From Tubiluchus corallicola (lineage: Eukaryota > Priapulida > Priapulimorpha > Priapulimorphida > Tubiluchidae): a stretch of DNA of 60,000 nt. Position 1 is the first letter of the stretch. Each line of letters starts with the position of its first letter. Shown here piece by piece: positions 33,991-44,920 of the stretch. The position numbers were made by a program, and so were the translations under genes. The notes under the pieces were generated by a model. It was not told the origin of the DNA, made no database searches, and saw only the letters and a program-made list of their open reading frames with translations. The DNA is taken from the NCBI GenBank assembly GCA_030141605.1, contig JAQGDQ010002366.1:497160-557159 (forward strand), written 5' to 3'.

Positions 33991-35046
33991 CCGCATTATG
34001 AACTTACTTTTAAGATATGACTACTACAATACAATACAATGAATATTACGTAGGTAAATGTAGGTAAAATGTATTTATTAAAGCAGAATTTTTCACGTTT
34101 GAGAAAGTCTGTGTACCAGAATTTAGATCTCATTTGAGGCCTTCAAAATGTGCTTAAATGTAGGAAAATGCATTGGTGGCAAAGGCTCTGCCCCGGACCT
34201 CGTTGGGAAAACTTACAGTGCTCCCCCAGACCCCATCACTGCTTGTGCATCAATTTTTTTAAACTCTGACGGGGCACATGATCTGAACCATACTATAAGT
34301 ACTTCAATTTCCAATCCTCCAGTAGAACGGGCTTTCCAAAATGTTACTGATTGCAGATCATTAGATACATTTAAGGACCAAATCTCTCTCCATCCTCATG
34401 AGGGTAATATTCTTAAACTTGCTGATTATTCATACAGATCCAGAAACTGCCATGCTAGGTGAGAAGAAAATCTATTAAAATATCTTAAAAACGCATTTTG
34501 AATTTACATAATGTTTTATAGAGATTTGGCCAGGGTTCAGGTTATGAATAAAACATGAAACATTTGTGCTCACTATTATGGCAGCCATTTTAACGATCCA
34601 TCTGTTAAATACACTCACATTTTGTTAAAGATAAATAAGTAGAAAAGGGTTTTTGCAGAAATTTGTTTAAAAAATCTTGTACCAAATCATAAAATGTTGG
34701 TGACTTAACATTTCACCTTCGATGCTTGATGACATTTGATTTTTTTTGTGGTTTTATATTGTTACGTTCCAGGATTTATATATAATACACCAAAATATAC
34801 TCTATTTAATTGAGGCTGTCCTGCGACTTGCCACATGTTCATAAAAGTCTACCAAATTACACTGTAGTCTCAAGGTATGCTGGTTTGCTTAAGTTGACTG
34901 CAACCCACTTTCTGAAGTGACAAAGGTCGAGAGACTGAAAACTTCAAGTTTGAAATAAACATCGAGACTATAAAGCAATTATGAGGACTTTTGTGGTAAA
35001 GCACCGAAACATCCATACGTGTTGCAACACTGATAATTTGAACTTA
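33991..35046. other. Intergenic, no gene seen
   Basis: (ACAAT)3 near 34,026 may be the tail of the preceding LINE. The 104-codon frame at 34148-34462 matches nothing I know. Confidence 0.4.
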
Positions 35047-35048
35047 AA

Positions 35049-35200
35049 CCGAGTGGCGTAGCTCAGTGGTAGTATGCTCATTTCCCACCTGAGAGGTCTC
35101 GAGTTGAACTTCCGACCGAGTAATACCAAAGACTTAAATAGCGGTACCATTGGTTCTTTGACTAAGCAGATGGATTTATCGAAGTAAATTGCTGGTAATA
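35049..35200 (+). mobile_element. tRNA-derived SINE (tRNA-Gly-like head)
   Basis: Head has a perfect A box TAGCTCAGTGG (35059-35069), an anticodon-arm-like CTCAT TTCCCAC CTGAG with CCC in the anticodon position, and a degenerate B box GAGTTGAACTTC (35101-35112). Acceptor and T stems do not pair, so it is not a working tRNA. A non-tRNA body and a short (TAA)n near 35,195 follow, the usual SINE plan. It sits about 0.4 kb upstream of the DCTN2 start. Confidence 0.55.
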
Positions 35201-35574
35201 ATAATCAGGACCACCTTGGAAAGAAGTATTGGGTTACTTAAAGTGTTATCCCTGGACTATGTCATAAAAAAGTTATTATAACTGTTTATTTTTTTTCGAA
35301 ACAATGAATATTTAACCTCTAATACTGTTTAAAGATGCATTAAACTTTTAAGAAAAATTTGACGACTTTTAAGTGCAAATGTTTGCATTTAATAGTTTCA
35401 TTAGCTTAGATAAGAAATATTTTTTGTCAAACGTACTCCAAAATGGTCAAACTCTTCATTTTAATAAAAAATGGAGGAATTGTAATTTATGCATTATCAT
35501 TAAATATTATTTCATTGTTTTATAATGTTTTTACCAATTGTAAAGGACTGCAAATCTGCATTTCAAGTTAAACA

Positions 35575-35850
35575 ATGGCTGATCCAAAGTATGCTGGTCT
35601 ACCTGGAATTGCTGTGGGAGAGCCAGATGTTTATGAGACCAGCGATTTGCCGGAAGATGATCAACACAAAACTCTTGATGATGTAGAAAGCGAGAGTGTT
35701 GACAAAATAAATGTCAGTGTCGGTGGTGCTTTTAAAGACTTTAAAGGAAAGTCAATAACTGACAGAGAAGTGGACTTTTCAGACAGCATCACAAAAGGCA
35801 GGAGACTGGGCTATTTCACGGATCGTACTGTATATGAGCTTGCAGGAGGC
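35575..35850 (+). CDS. DCTN2: DCTN2 exon 1: Arp1-binding N-terminus
   Basis: 92 codons, donor GTAAGT. MADPKYAGLPGIA...ETSDLPEDDQ is the most conserved part of dynamitin, and VDFSDSI matches the family's DFSDRI. Confidence 0.95.
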
Positions 35851-38800
35851 GTAAGTTAATAATTTTTTGAATATTATATTGTTTACACATAAGTTTATTT
35901 CATGATACATGGAAATGACAAGCAGTTTACTATAGTATAGTTAAATTAGCAGCATACATTACATTCTAAATAGTTTTTTAATCATTAGCATACAGTTTCC
36001 TGTCAACAATAGGTATATACTGTTAATATTATACATGTATAAAAGTGCTCCTGAGTTAAAGTAGGTTTTATTTCTTACATACTAACACATATCCAGCTCT
36101 GTTAGCCCCATGGCCAATTCTAGTCATTTGCACAATATTTACCATATTAACAAGACCTTCTTTTGTGATAATGGCTTGACTTGGGAGGAATGAAAAGCAC
36201 ATATCATAGTTTTATGAAAATGGAATTCTAGTGACTGTGACATGAACATAAGAACTCTTTTCATTGACCATATGTCACTGTAGCTGTTTGCCATGTTAGG
36301 GGTAATTTGTTTAAAAAAAACTAGACCTCTTTAGTAAAACTGGAATGATTAGAATTGTGCTAGTAGAATAATTATTATTTTCTGTCTAAAAAGGGGCAGA
36401 CAGATAGAACAATATCAAGTTTTCTGCCAATTTCGAGGACCTACCTACCTTGTGTGATAATGGCATTATCATATGACCTACCACCTACCTACCCCTTGTA
36501 TTGATATCAGTATCACACCAATGTAGCTTTTTTACATTTTAATCTTACTAAAGACAGACAACAACATCACTTGTGTTAATAAATGGGAAACCATTTACCA
36601 GTGGATTCTAATTTCATCGGTGGTCGCAGTCCCAATTCACTGAGCCAAGCAAGTGATGTCAGATAATGATATCATGACTAAATCACCTGCCTACCATACA
36701 TTATAATGGCATTAACACATCTCCTGCCACCACCTATACTAAACTTGATATCATTTTATGTGGATGGCCCCAAAATTTTGGATCTAAATTGGAGCCTTTG
36801 GAGCTCATTTGAAATGATTTATGAACAAAAATTACTCAGAACTAGTTTACATTGAGGCTAGTCTTTAAAGCCATCTCCTTATATTTTTGCTGCAAGAAAG
36901 ACTTCTTTAGCGATTTTTATTGAGAATTCTTACTTGTATTAGAAGACCACAAAATCTTCATGGTATTTTCCTTTATTTGTGCAACATTGTAGAATATACA
37001 GTTGAACTACAATAGTGCAAAACATTGACATGATAATTAACTCCCATATAGTGCAAAACATTGACAAATAACAAATCACAAATAGTTTGCAATTTTTACA
37101 AATTTTTCTTCCTAGGCCATTCAAGTGAAATGGTTATGAATATCACACTGTCTAATTACCACGAGATTTCAAGATTGAAAGAATTTTTATTTACTTAACA
37201 TCAGACACTGCTTATTGCATGTAATATGAAAAAATAAATGAATACATGTACTGTATTTGCATACACCGTAATCACGAATAATTGTTGCATTTCTTAGAAT
37301 AATCTTACATGATTTAATCACGCCGCACAGTCCTTTGAAATCATACTGTTTTTGCTGACCCTCTGAAGCCTTTATTCCTATTTTCCAGTAGCTATCAACA
37401 TGCTCCTTTGTTTTACAGGAGCATCATGAGAAGGAAACTCCACATCAGAAATATCAGCGCCTTCAGCATGAGATCAGAGAACTAATAGAAGAAGTGGGAA
37501 AAGTTCAAGGTTCCATAAAAGGTGATGCATCTGGTGACAACTCAAATCCAATCCTCATGGCCAAGCAGGTATTGAAAACACTAATAGCGAAATGCTTTAG
37601 TTAGGCATGTTTCAATTATTTTAACTCATTTGCAGGCGTAAGTTGATCTTTACTATTATTACAAACTTCTTTTAATTTACACAAATGTATAAAGAGGTGA
37701 CGTCAAGCAAAGTTAATCAGTATTACGAGCATACTTTGTGCACATACGCAAGTATTTCATTTAAGAAATATTATCAGTTAAATAAAGCAAAAAATATATA
37801 ATGATATGTTATGCAATTGGTAATAAAAATGTAACCGTAATAAAATGGCTACTGGACCTAATCATATATTATAAACATACCTTGTAACTGTATGGACCAG
37901 GCAATGCAATACTTCATCAAATGGAGGCCAGAAGTGGTGGTTTTGCATAAATATATATAGTGCTGACTTTTCTAGGTTGAGTACCTGAGACAGCAGGTGA
38001 GTGATGTACACTTGGAAAACATCATTGGAACACAAGCTGTTATTGACAGTTCCGACCCACAAGGAGCTCTACAGCGACGTTTGCTTACCCAGATCGAAGC
38101 TTTCAATCATTCCGTGTCTTCTAGTGAAAAATCAGCTAAATCAGCACCAGCTTCCAGTGATCATTTGACATATGAGCTGTGCTACAAACCAGAGCAGGCA
38201 AAGTTTAGTCAGATGGCAAAACTAGCTGATGTAGAAGAACGACTGGACAGAGTGTCAGCAGTTGTTGGCAGTGATCCAGAGAAATTTGCTGGTGTTTGCA
38301 CGGTATTATTATTTGTACTAATTGCAGGTGTACATTTTGGTGGGAGGTAACGTTCCAGGGAGAGTAGTTCAAATTTTTCAGTTAAAACTAAACCCTCACT
38401 ATATAATAAGCTTTTATAACTTCAAATATTACTCTCATTAAGATAATTCAATTTATTTTATTATAAACTTACTGTAAAACACGTTTCTTTTGATTTTTAT
38501 CACTTTGCTGCTAAATTTGAAGAGCTGCCATTTCTCGTTGCGCGACTGTACATATTGAATATAGTCACAAGGCCACCAAAGATTGGTAGGCAAACATCCG
38601 TAACCAAAGACGCTTTCTGTACCTCTCCCATTCTCGCTTACTCGCGCCAAAGACGCAAAACATAATGATCTTTACGGAATTGCATGTTCGAAATTCGCCA
38701 GAAAAAGGTAAGTTATTTAATTTATAAGTGTCTTTTGTTTAATAATGACTATAAATTATTTGTGTAATCATAATAATGTGTTAAAAACTTCAATGTCTGT

Positions 38801-41800
38801 TGGGTTTATATTCAGAATGTTATGCAATGATTTTGTTATATTTTTTTATAAATTTTCTTTTTTAAATGAACGACATTTTTTGAATATTTGTAGAAATTAT
38901 TACACTGTTTTTCGTGTGAAATAATTTAATAACATAAGTTGTATTGAATATTAGATTTTTTCAAGTGTATTATTTTATAGGATACTAGTGGCAAGAGTTT
39001 AGTAGAAGTTGCTGCATTATTGAATGCCAAGCTTAGTCTTCTAGATCCTGCACAGCTAGATCACATTGAAGGTCGTTTACATGCACTAAACCAAAAGCTT
39101 AATCAGATAGCAGAGAAGAAGAGTGTAATACAAGAAGCTGATTCTCTAAATAAGGTATAAGCGTACATTCATTTTTTTATGAATTACTTATGTAGAGTAT
39201 ATTCAAAATAAAATGTAATTCTTAATAGTTACACACATATGCTCAAATATTAATCATTGGTTCACTATGAAATTCTTTACACCAAAGAATCAACTATTTT
39301 TACACAAACTGATTTTTTGTTGCAGGTCTTATGATGGGAACTGTTGAGTTCTCGAAACATCATCATTTAATAATAGTAATTTTTTTAAATGTTATATTGT
39401 GCGATTCTGTGTAAAAATTGACAATAAAAATGACATTATGTCTAAGTTACTGTGTGCCTCAGTAACTACTAGACATTAACTAGAAATTTTAACAAATCCG
39501 AATGGTTCTTAGTTTTCTGGTTTTTTTTGGCATTCTGATTTATAGCCACCTCCATGTTGTTTTTCACTCTTTTTTGGAAATTTAGTCTATAATTTGCGTT
39601 CACTACAAGCCACACTCATGTTTTTCTTTATTAAATTTGAAATTTTTATTTTATAGTGGTAACTGTTTCGTTATTTATGTTTATTTATTTATGTTTCGCA
39701 TTGCTGCATTGTTAGTTTTACAGTTTGCTTAAAGAAATTGTAGAAAATATTTTAGAGTAATATTTTTTAAGTGAAAACTCCTTGTTCATTATTTGTCTCA
39801 AGGTGTCAGAGTTGTATGAATTAATGAAGAAGTGGGAACACACAACAGCTAGTCTTCCTGAGATTGTTGAAAGAATGGTTGCTTTGAAGGAACTTCATGA
39901 ACAGGCATTACAGTTCAGTCAAGCACTTTCATATTTAGATACTGTAAGTTTCTTCCTTAAGCAGTACTTGTTATACGACTTTTGTTAACCACAGTGCACA
40001 CATAAACTGTTTACATTGCACACATAAACACTTGTTATAAGTTTGTGAGCAACCAGCATCTCTTAGCTCATTTGCTGCTGTTAACTTTTTACTAATTAGC
40101 TTACTTTTGTACAGTTTTAGCTGGCAACTATAATTTAGTAGTCTTGCCTGCAGGTGTAAAACTATCATTTTTTACAAATTTTTATTTCTGCTGACTGAAT
40201 TCATTCAACATTAAAGTATTTGGGTAATTTCTTTTTTAAGGGTAAGATATGACTTGTCTTATTAATTTTCTCAATGTTACATTAATGTTTCCTCACTGAT
40301 ACTACCAATTAAGAAAAGAAAATAATACACTGTTTAGTGTAAATAGTCTGTATTAGACTAATTTACCACACAGACTAATTTCATAGAATTTTTTCATTCC
40401 AATATTACAATAAGAAATTCCCAAATTTCGGAACTAGAGTCTAGAAGTTTCTTTATCAACCAGTTTATAGAAAGATAGGTAAAATCTTTATTAACCAACA
40501 TTAGGACAATACATGCACAGGGGTGCAATGTCTGTATTTGTATGTTGCATCCATGAATGGAAGCAGCTTGCCACAGTCACTCACAATTCTGACTGGACTC
40601 ATAGTTGGCAATAGCACCAGACTATTCTAGTAGAATTAATGTAATCAAAGCATTTCATTTGAACTCTTTTTGGTAATTTGCTATGATTTCCTGCAACACC
40701 AGCCAGGCCAGTGCATATCATTGCCAAAAATTATGCTGTATTCGTCTTGCTGAGCATTAACTGCACATAAAGGGTTTTCAGGGCTCGATTTTGGGGCCTC
40801 TTTTGTTTCTTGTTTATATAAATGACATTGCTCATAATATACAGTGTGACATAAGTCTTTTTGCTGAGAATACTTCCATAATGGATGCAGTCGCAGACCC
40901 AGTAGATTCCGCATTGCATCTAAGTTCCGACCTAGAGACCTTGCAGCACTGGGCTGATAGATGGTGTGTTACCTTTATTCCACAGAAAACCGAAGTAATG
41001 CGCTTCTCTCGTAAAATCCAGCAACGTCATCATATGCCACTTTATCTCAATAATATAGCTTTAAAACATGTTAATTCTGATAAGCACCTGGGGATATATT
41101 TTACATGTGATCTAAAATGGGAACAACATGTAAACGAGATCATCGCAACAGTTCAGCCAAAACTAGGAAACTTGCGAGGTCTAGCCATTATACTGCTGCT
41201 TTCAACTTGTGAATTCTTGTTCAAAACTGTTATTTTACCCACTTTGGAATGCGGTAATATCGTATGGTCTGGACTCGGTCGTAATGTTGAATCTCTGTTT
41301 GATAATATTCAGCTGAATGCTGCGCGCATATGTACCGGTGCTGTGTCAGGTTCCAATCATTCAGATCTTTCGTTCGAAGCAGGACTGGACCCCTTTTCTA
41401 AGCGTTTCCAATATTTCCGTTTATGTGCCTTTTATAAAATCGTGAATCACTTAGCTTCCCACTACCTTTTGCCTCCTCGTGTAAGGGATATTACAATGTA
41501 TCCAGTCCTTAATAATGAAAACTTTTCTAATTACACTTGCCACTCAACTGCTTTTGATATTTCTTTTTTTCTTGCCTCAGTTAAGTGCTGGAATAGTTTA
41601 CCTCTTGATATCTGTAACTCTAACTCTTTAAACATCTTTAAATCTCGACTCGAATCAAGAATCACATGTGTTTTAATAAGCGGCCTACTTACTTTTCTAG
41701 TGGTACTAGAAATTCATCTCTACACCATACTAGAATGAGAGTTGGTTTTTGCCAATTTAATTATGATTTATACTTCAAAAAATGCAAAAATTTTGATGGG

Positions 41801-42952
41801 TCGCTAGTTTCACCCAACTGTCAATGTGGTTCTACTTATGAAACAGTCGTTCATTACTTAATTAGCTGCCCTCTTTACCATCAGGCGAGACACGACTTAT
41901 TTACAAATCTCTGCACTCTTTTGTCAACTTTTAACATCAATGTTTACAGTCTTGCATCAAATGAACTTATACGTTTGTTCCTGCACAGGAACTATACCCT
42001 CGATAATTCTGTGAACACAAATTTTTGTTTTAGTGCAGTCTTTTATTTCAAACACCAAGCACTTTAAATAGTATTAAGTTTTTTACTCTTGTTACATATT
42101 AATGCTTATATTTATTGTAACATTTTTTGTACATTGTGGTCACCATTGTTCTGCATCTATCTAGCTTTTTGCTCCCACTAGGGGAGAACATATATCAGTT
42201 GTAAAACTGTCTGCGTCAAATCTAGATGTTACACCTTCAATAAATTATGTTTAAACCAAAGGGTTAGATGCCAGAATGCACATTGCATAATCCTTTGTTT
42301 CATGTGTTCAAAGCCTGTTCTACGCAGTCAACACAGATTATTTTCGAAACACAGACTAATTAAATACTGGAAAAAGAGACAAAAGGTGCACTTTAAAATT
42401 AGTCTGTGTGAGACTGTTTTTCCACATAGACTAATTATACCAAACAGTGTAGCTATTTTTCTGGTATATCCATTGAGTTGTATTTTAAGCCTCTGTAACT
42501 AAATTATTTTGTGACATTTCACATTAACATAATTTAGAATCTGTGAAAATTGAACATGTAAAAATATAAATTTTTATTTGGAATATCCAAGTAATTTTAC
42601 AATAAAATGAAATAAACTTAAAGACATTGAAGATTAAAATGATCATTTTGAGTTCCATTTTCCACTTTAAACTTAACTTTAGTGATTTATGTAAGAAAAA
42701 GAGAAAATATTTTCATGGAATAGCGTAATTTTGCATGTGTGTTGCCAGTAACACAATAGCCATTATTATTTCACTTGCCTTGCCAAAAATTAATTGATGA
42801 ACACATTTCAGGCTCAACAGCAGTTGATCAGCAGTATGAAAACCAATGAATCTCTACTGAAGCAAGCTGAAGCTACATTTACACAAAATCTAGCAGCAAT
42901 CAGGGCAAATTGTGAAAGTGTTGATTCCCGACTCAAGGTTCTCAACAAGTAG
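35575..42952 (+). CDS. DCTN2: Dynactin subunit 2 (p50, dynamitin), complete six-exon gene
   Basis: Shoulder subunit of dynactin, the cytoplasmic dynein activator: p50 links the p150-Glued/p24 arm to the Arp1 filament and supports cargo transport and spindle function. Exons 35575-35850, 37419-37568, 37976-38302, 38981-39154, 39803-39943, 42812-42952, every intron phase 0 with GT-AG ends, give 402 aa against 401 in human. Seen: the near-invariant N-terminus MADPKYAGLPGIA and EPDVYETSDLPEDDQ, which binds the Arp1 filament; coiled-coil blocks TPHQKYQRLQHEI, DHLTYELCYKPEQAKFSQ, AQLDHIEGRLHALNQKL, LPEIVERMVALKELHEQA; C-terminal SRLKVLNK. The start ATG has a strong AACAATGG context, with a possible 3' splice site 8 bp upstream. 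Intron 5 (2.9 kb) houses an inverted-repeat element containing a LINE. No frame damage. Confidence 0.96.
36400..36760. repeat. Diverged CCTACC-type minisatellite in DCTN2 intron 1
   Basis: Variants of ACCTACCTACC followed by TGATAATGGCATTA recur near 36,440, 36,478 and 36,690. Too degenerate to set a unit. Confidence 0.3.
37419..37568 (+). CDS. DCTN2: DCTN2 exon 2
   Basis: 50 codons between TTTTACAG and GTATTG; ETPHQKYQRLQHEIRELIEE coiled coil, ending ILMAKQ. Confidence 0.93.
37976..38302 (+). CDS. DCTN2: DCTN2 exon 3
   Basis: 109 codons between CTTTTCTAG and a GTATTA donor; SDPQGALQRRLLTQIEAF and TYELCYKPEQAKFSQMAKL. The donor is weak; the chosen end keeps phase 0 with the next exon and the family spacing. 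Confidence 0.9.
38981..39154 (+). CDS. DCTN2: DCTN2 exon 4
   Basis: 58 codons between ATTTTATAG and GTATAA; SLVEVAALLNAKLSLLDP and GRLHALNQKLNQIAEKK align with the central coiled coil. Confidence 0.93.
39803..39943 (+). CDS. DCTN2: DCTN2 exon 5
   Basis: 47 codons between TGTCTCAAG and GTAAGT; LPEIVERMVALKELHEQALQ is highly conserved. Confidence 0.93.
40328..42449. mobile_element. TA-flanked inverted-repeat element in DCTN2 intron 5
   Basis: Left CACTGTTTAGTGTAAATAGT and right end, read on the other strand, CACTGTTTGGTATAATTAGT are inverted repeats. Both continue with phased AGTCT/AGACT and ACACAGACTAATTT blocks (left to about 40,385, right from about 42,345). TA flanks both ends (40326-40327, 42450-42451), as in Tc1/mariner-type insertions. 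The interior is largely a LINE; without it the element would be a few hundred bases, a MITE. Confidence 0.75.
40771..42262 (+). mobile_element. LINE fragment nested in the TA element
   Basis: Starts within RT motif B as GFQGSILGPLLFLVYINDI. The catalytic motif reads FAENTSI in place of FADD. It continues through WCVTFIPQKTEVMRFSRK, KHLGIYFTCDLKWEQHV and a C-terminal domain (41666-42067 in another frame) with CQCGSTYETVVHYLISCPLY, a CxC...H...C zinc-binding pattern seen at LINE ORF2 ends. One frame shift near 41,700 separates the two parts. 5' truncated, inactive; 3' UTR to about 42,262. Confidence 0.8.
42812..42952 (+). CDS. DCTN2: DCTN2 exon 6, C-terminus
   Basis: 46 codons plus TAG after acceptor ACATTTCAG; ends in a short coiled-coil tail, SRLKVLNK. 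Confidence 0.93.
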   Translation, partial: AQQQLISSMKTNESLLKQAEATFTQNLAAIRANCESVDSRLKVLNK

Positions 42953-43187
42953 TCATCCAGGGGAAAAGTTTCGTATAAGGACAATGGTTTTTTCAAATGT
43001 TGAAGATATTGTTGAGGTTCTGAAAATGGAAGTTTGTTGTATTTGTGCTGGTAACGGGTAGCTAGAGCAGAGCATGAATGAACAGAAGTATTTGTTTATA
43101 AACTGCGGTCGCTTTTCAGCTAAATGGTGAATTTGTAAACATGGTGATATTGTAATGGTATTAATTGTATCTTTTTTTGGCAATATT

Positions 43188-43193
43188 AATAAA
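43188..43193 (+). terminator. Candidate DCTN2 poly(A) signal
   Basis: AATAAA 236 bp past the DCTN2 stop, followed by GT-rich sequence (TGTGTTCTTGGTGGTGATGG), the usual cleavage context. Confidence 0.55.
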
Positions 43194-43570
43194 TAATGTG
43201 TTCTTGGTGGTGATGGAAAGTATAATTATTGCTTGTTGTTTGATGGCTTGCAATTATTAACGGTTTGCTTCTAGTACCATTGTGCTACGATTTTTTTCTT
43301 TCAACAGATGTGAAACTTTATATGCAAACTAAAGCAAAAACAGTTCAAAAAGCCTGTTGCTTGTCCTTTGGAAGGATATTACTTGCTCGTTGCCAGATAA
43401 GTACTGTGGTGTTCTGTGTAGTCTTGATGTTGAACTGTACTAATTTTTGTGTTACTTTATTACTAAGTTATTTTATTAATTTAATGGTGTACATAATGCA
43501 TACAAAGACTGGAAAAGCTGAATATTACATCAAGAAAAGTAATTCTAAGAGGAGAGTGCCACTAAAAAAT

Positions 43571-44920
43571 GGTAATTTCTGTAAGTCCAGTTATTGCAGG
43601 ATAGCAGGCTTTAGTAAGGAGAGTGTCTCTATAAGGCTTGTGTCAAACAGAGCTGAAAATAATCCGTAAGGCATAAGCCATGAGGAGAAAAAGTCTGCCT
43701 CATGAAAAATGAACATGTGAAAACCAATGGTCCCTTTCACACAGGTAAGTCTGCCTCATGAAAAATGAACATATGAAAACCAATGGTCCTTGTAACGCAG
43801 GTAATCCCATTTCTCGTCTTTAGGGTACCACAGTTTTGCTACCGTTTTGCATTTGACATAATCTGCGGTATGGCCCTTGCAAGCCGTTTTGAGCAGATCA
43901 TAAGCCACCTTGTAGCAAAATGAATTTTGCCATTAATTTCATTTGCTATAAGGCATTTTTGGTTAGTGCTAACATGATAATGAGCATACTTCTGGTTTTT
44001 ACTGTGCATAATGCAGTTATATTGTAACAGATGATTCATTCTTGACAGAATGATCTTATAAACAATAAAAACCAATTTTTTAAATGTGACATTGTACTAA
44101 AAAATCAATTAGATAGGCGCCGATTATCGTAATTTGTATAATGAAACATTTTTTAAGGAAACCTGTATTCTGTAATGAGCAAAATTACTTAAACATACAT
44201 GAATAAAATTTGCATATAATACAAATATTTGGCAACCCAGCCATTCTGTACTGTTCTGTGTTTGGTTTCAGTCAACTATAATAAGGTACTAATGGATATC
44301 GTAACAAATTTTATTAGGGTACTGGATGGCTTTGTTCAAGTCTTATGCAGTGAATTAGCCCAGTCATCTTTTTCATTGAAAATGAAATAATTTGTTTAAC
44401 TAAATTAACAGTTTTTCTTCCACTATTACTTGTCCAACCTGGTGCTATGTGATCCTTCTGCCAGTGCCAAAAGCTCGTAAAATAAGTAGAGGAACATTCT
44501 GCTGTGGTTGAATGTTTTTCATTATCTCTTGTTTTTTTGCAATATTATGAAATACGATCTACCTTCACATTGTCTGTTGCATTAAATGGGTCTAGCCCAC
44601 ATTGTTTGTTTCTGCTTAATTTTTTAATATGTCGTATTATGTAAAAAAAGCAACCGAATCCAGAGGATTTTGAATCAGGTAAACTAATAAATTAGGGTGA
44701 TAAATTACTGATTCACACATCCAGCCAAAAATGGCTTATGGCAAAACGCTTTGCTAGTTACACAGCACATACGGCGGATTATGGAAGTTGGAAGATGCCT
44801 TATGACTTACGGATTATGGATTATGGCTTGCTCCTTAAGCCTTTCTCTATGTGTCAAAGGTCTAAAATTGTAATTTCGGTATGTCAAGTTATTGCAAGAT
44901 AGCAGCTTTTAGTGACAGTA
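43571..44920. repeat. Diverged direct and inverted repeats around 43.6-44.9 kb
   Basis: GTAATTTCTGTAAGTCCAGT (43571) recurs as GTAATTTCGGTATGTCAAGT (44872), each followed by TATTGCA(G/A)GATAGCAG. AATCCGTAAGGCATAAGCC (43661) is inverted near 44,780-44,840 (GATGCCTTATGACTTACGGATT, GGATTATGGCTTGC). The arrangement suggests an old transposon or rearranged duplication; class unknown. Confidence 0.45.
43693..43802 (+). repeat. 56-bp tandem duplication
   Basis: GTCTGCCTCATGAAAAATGA starts at 43693 and again at 43749; the units differ at a few positions. Confidence 0.8.

Noticed and set aside
35049-35122. Functional tRNA-Gly(CCC)
   Set aside because: The A box is good, but the acceptor and T stems do not pair and the B box is degenerate; SINE head preferred.
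43265-43669. 134-codon frame after DCTN2
   Set aside because: Cysteine- and hydrophobic-rich without a domain; lies past the DCTN2 poly(A) signal and runs into repeats.
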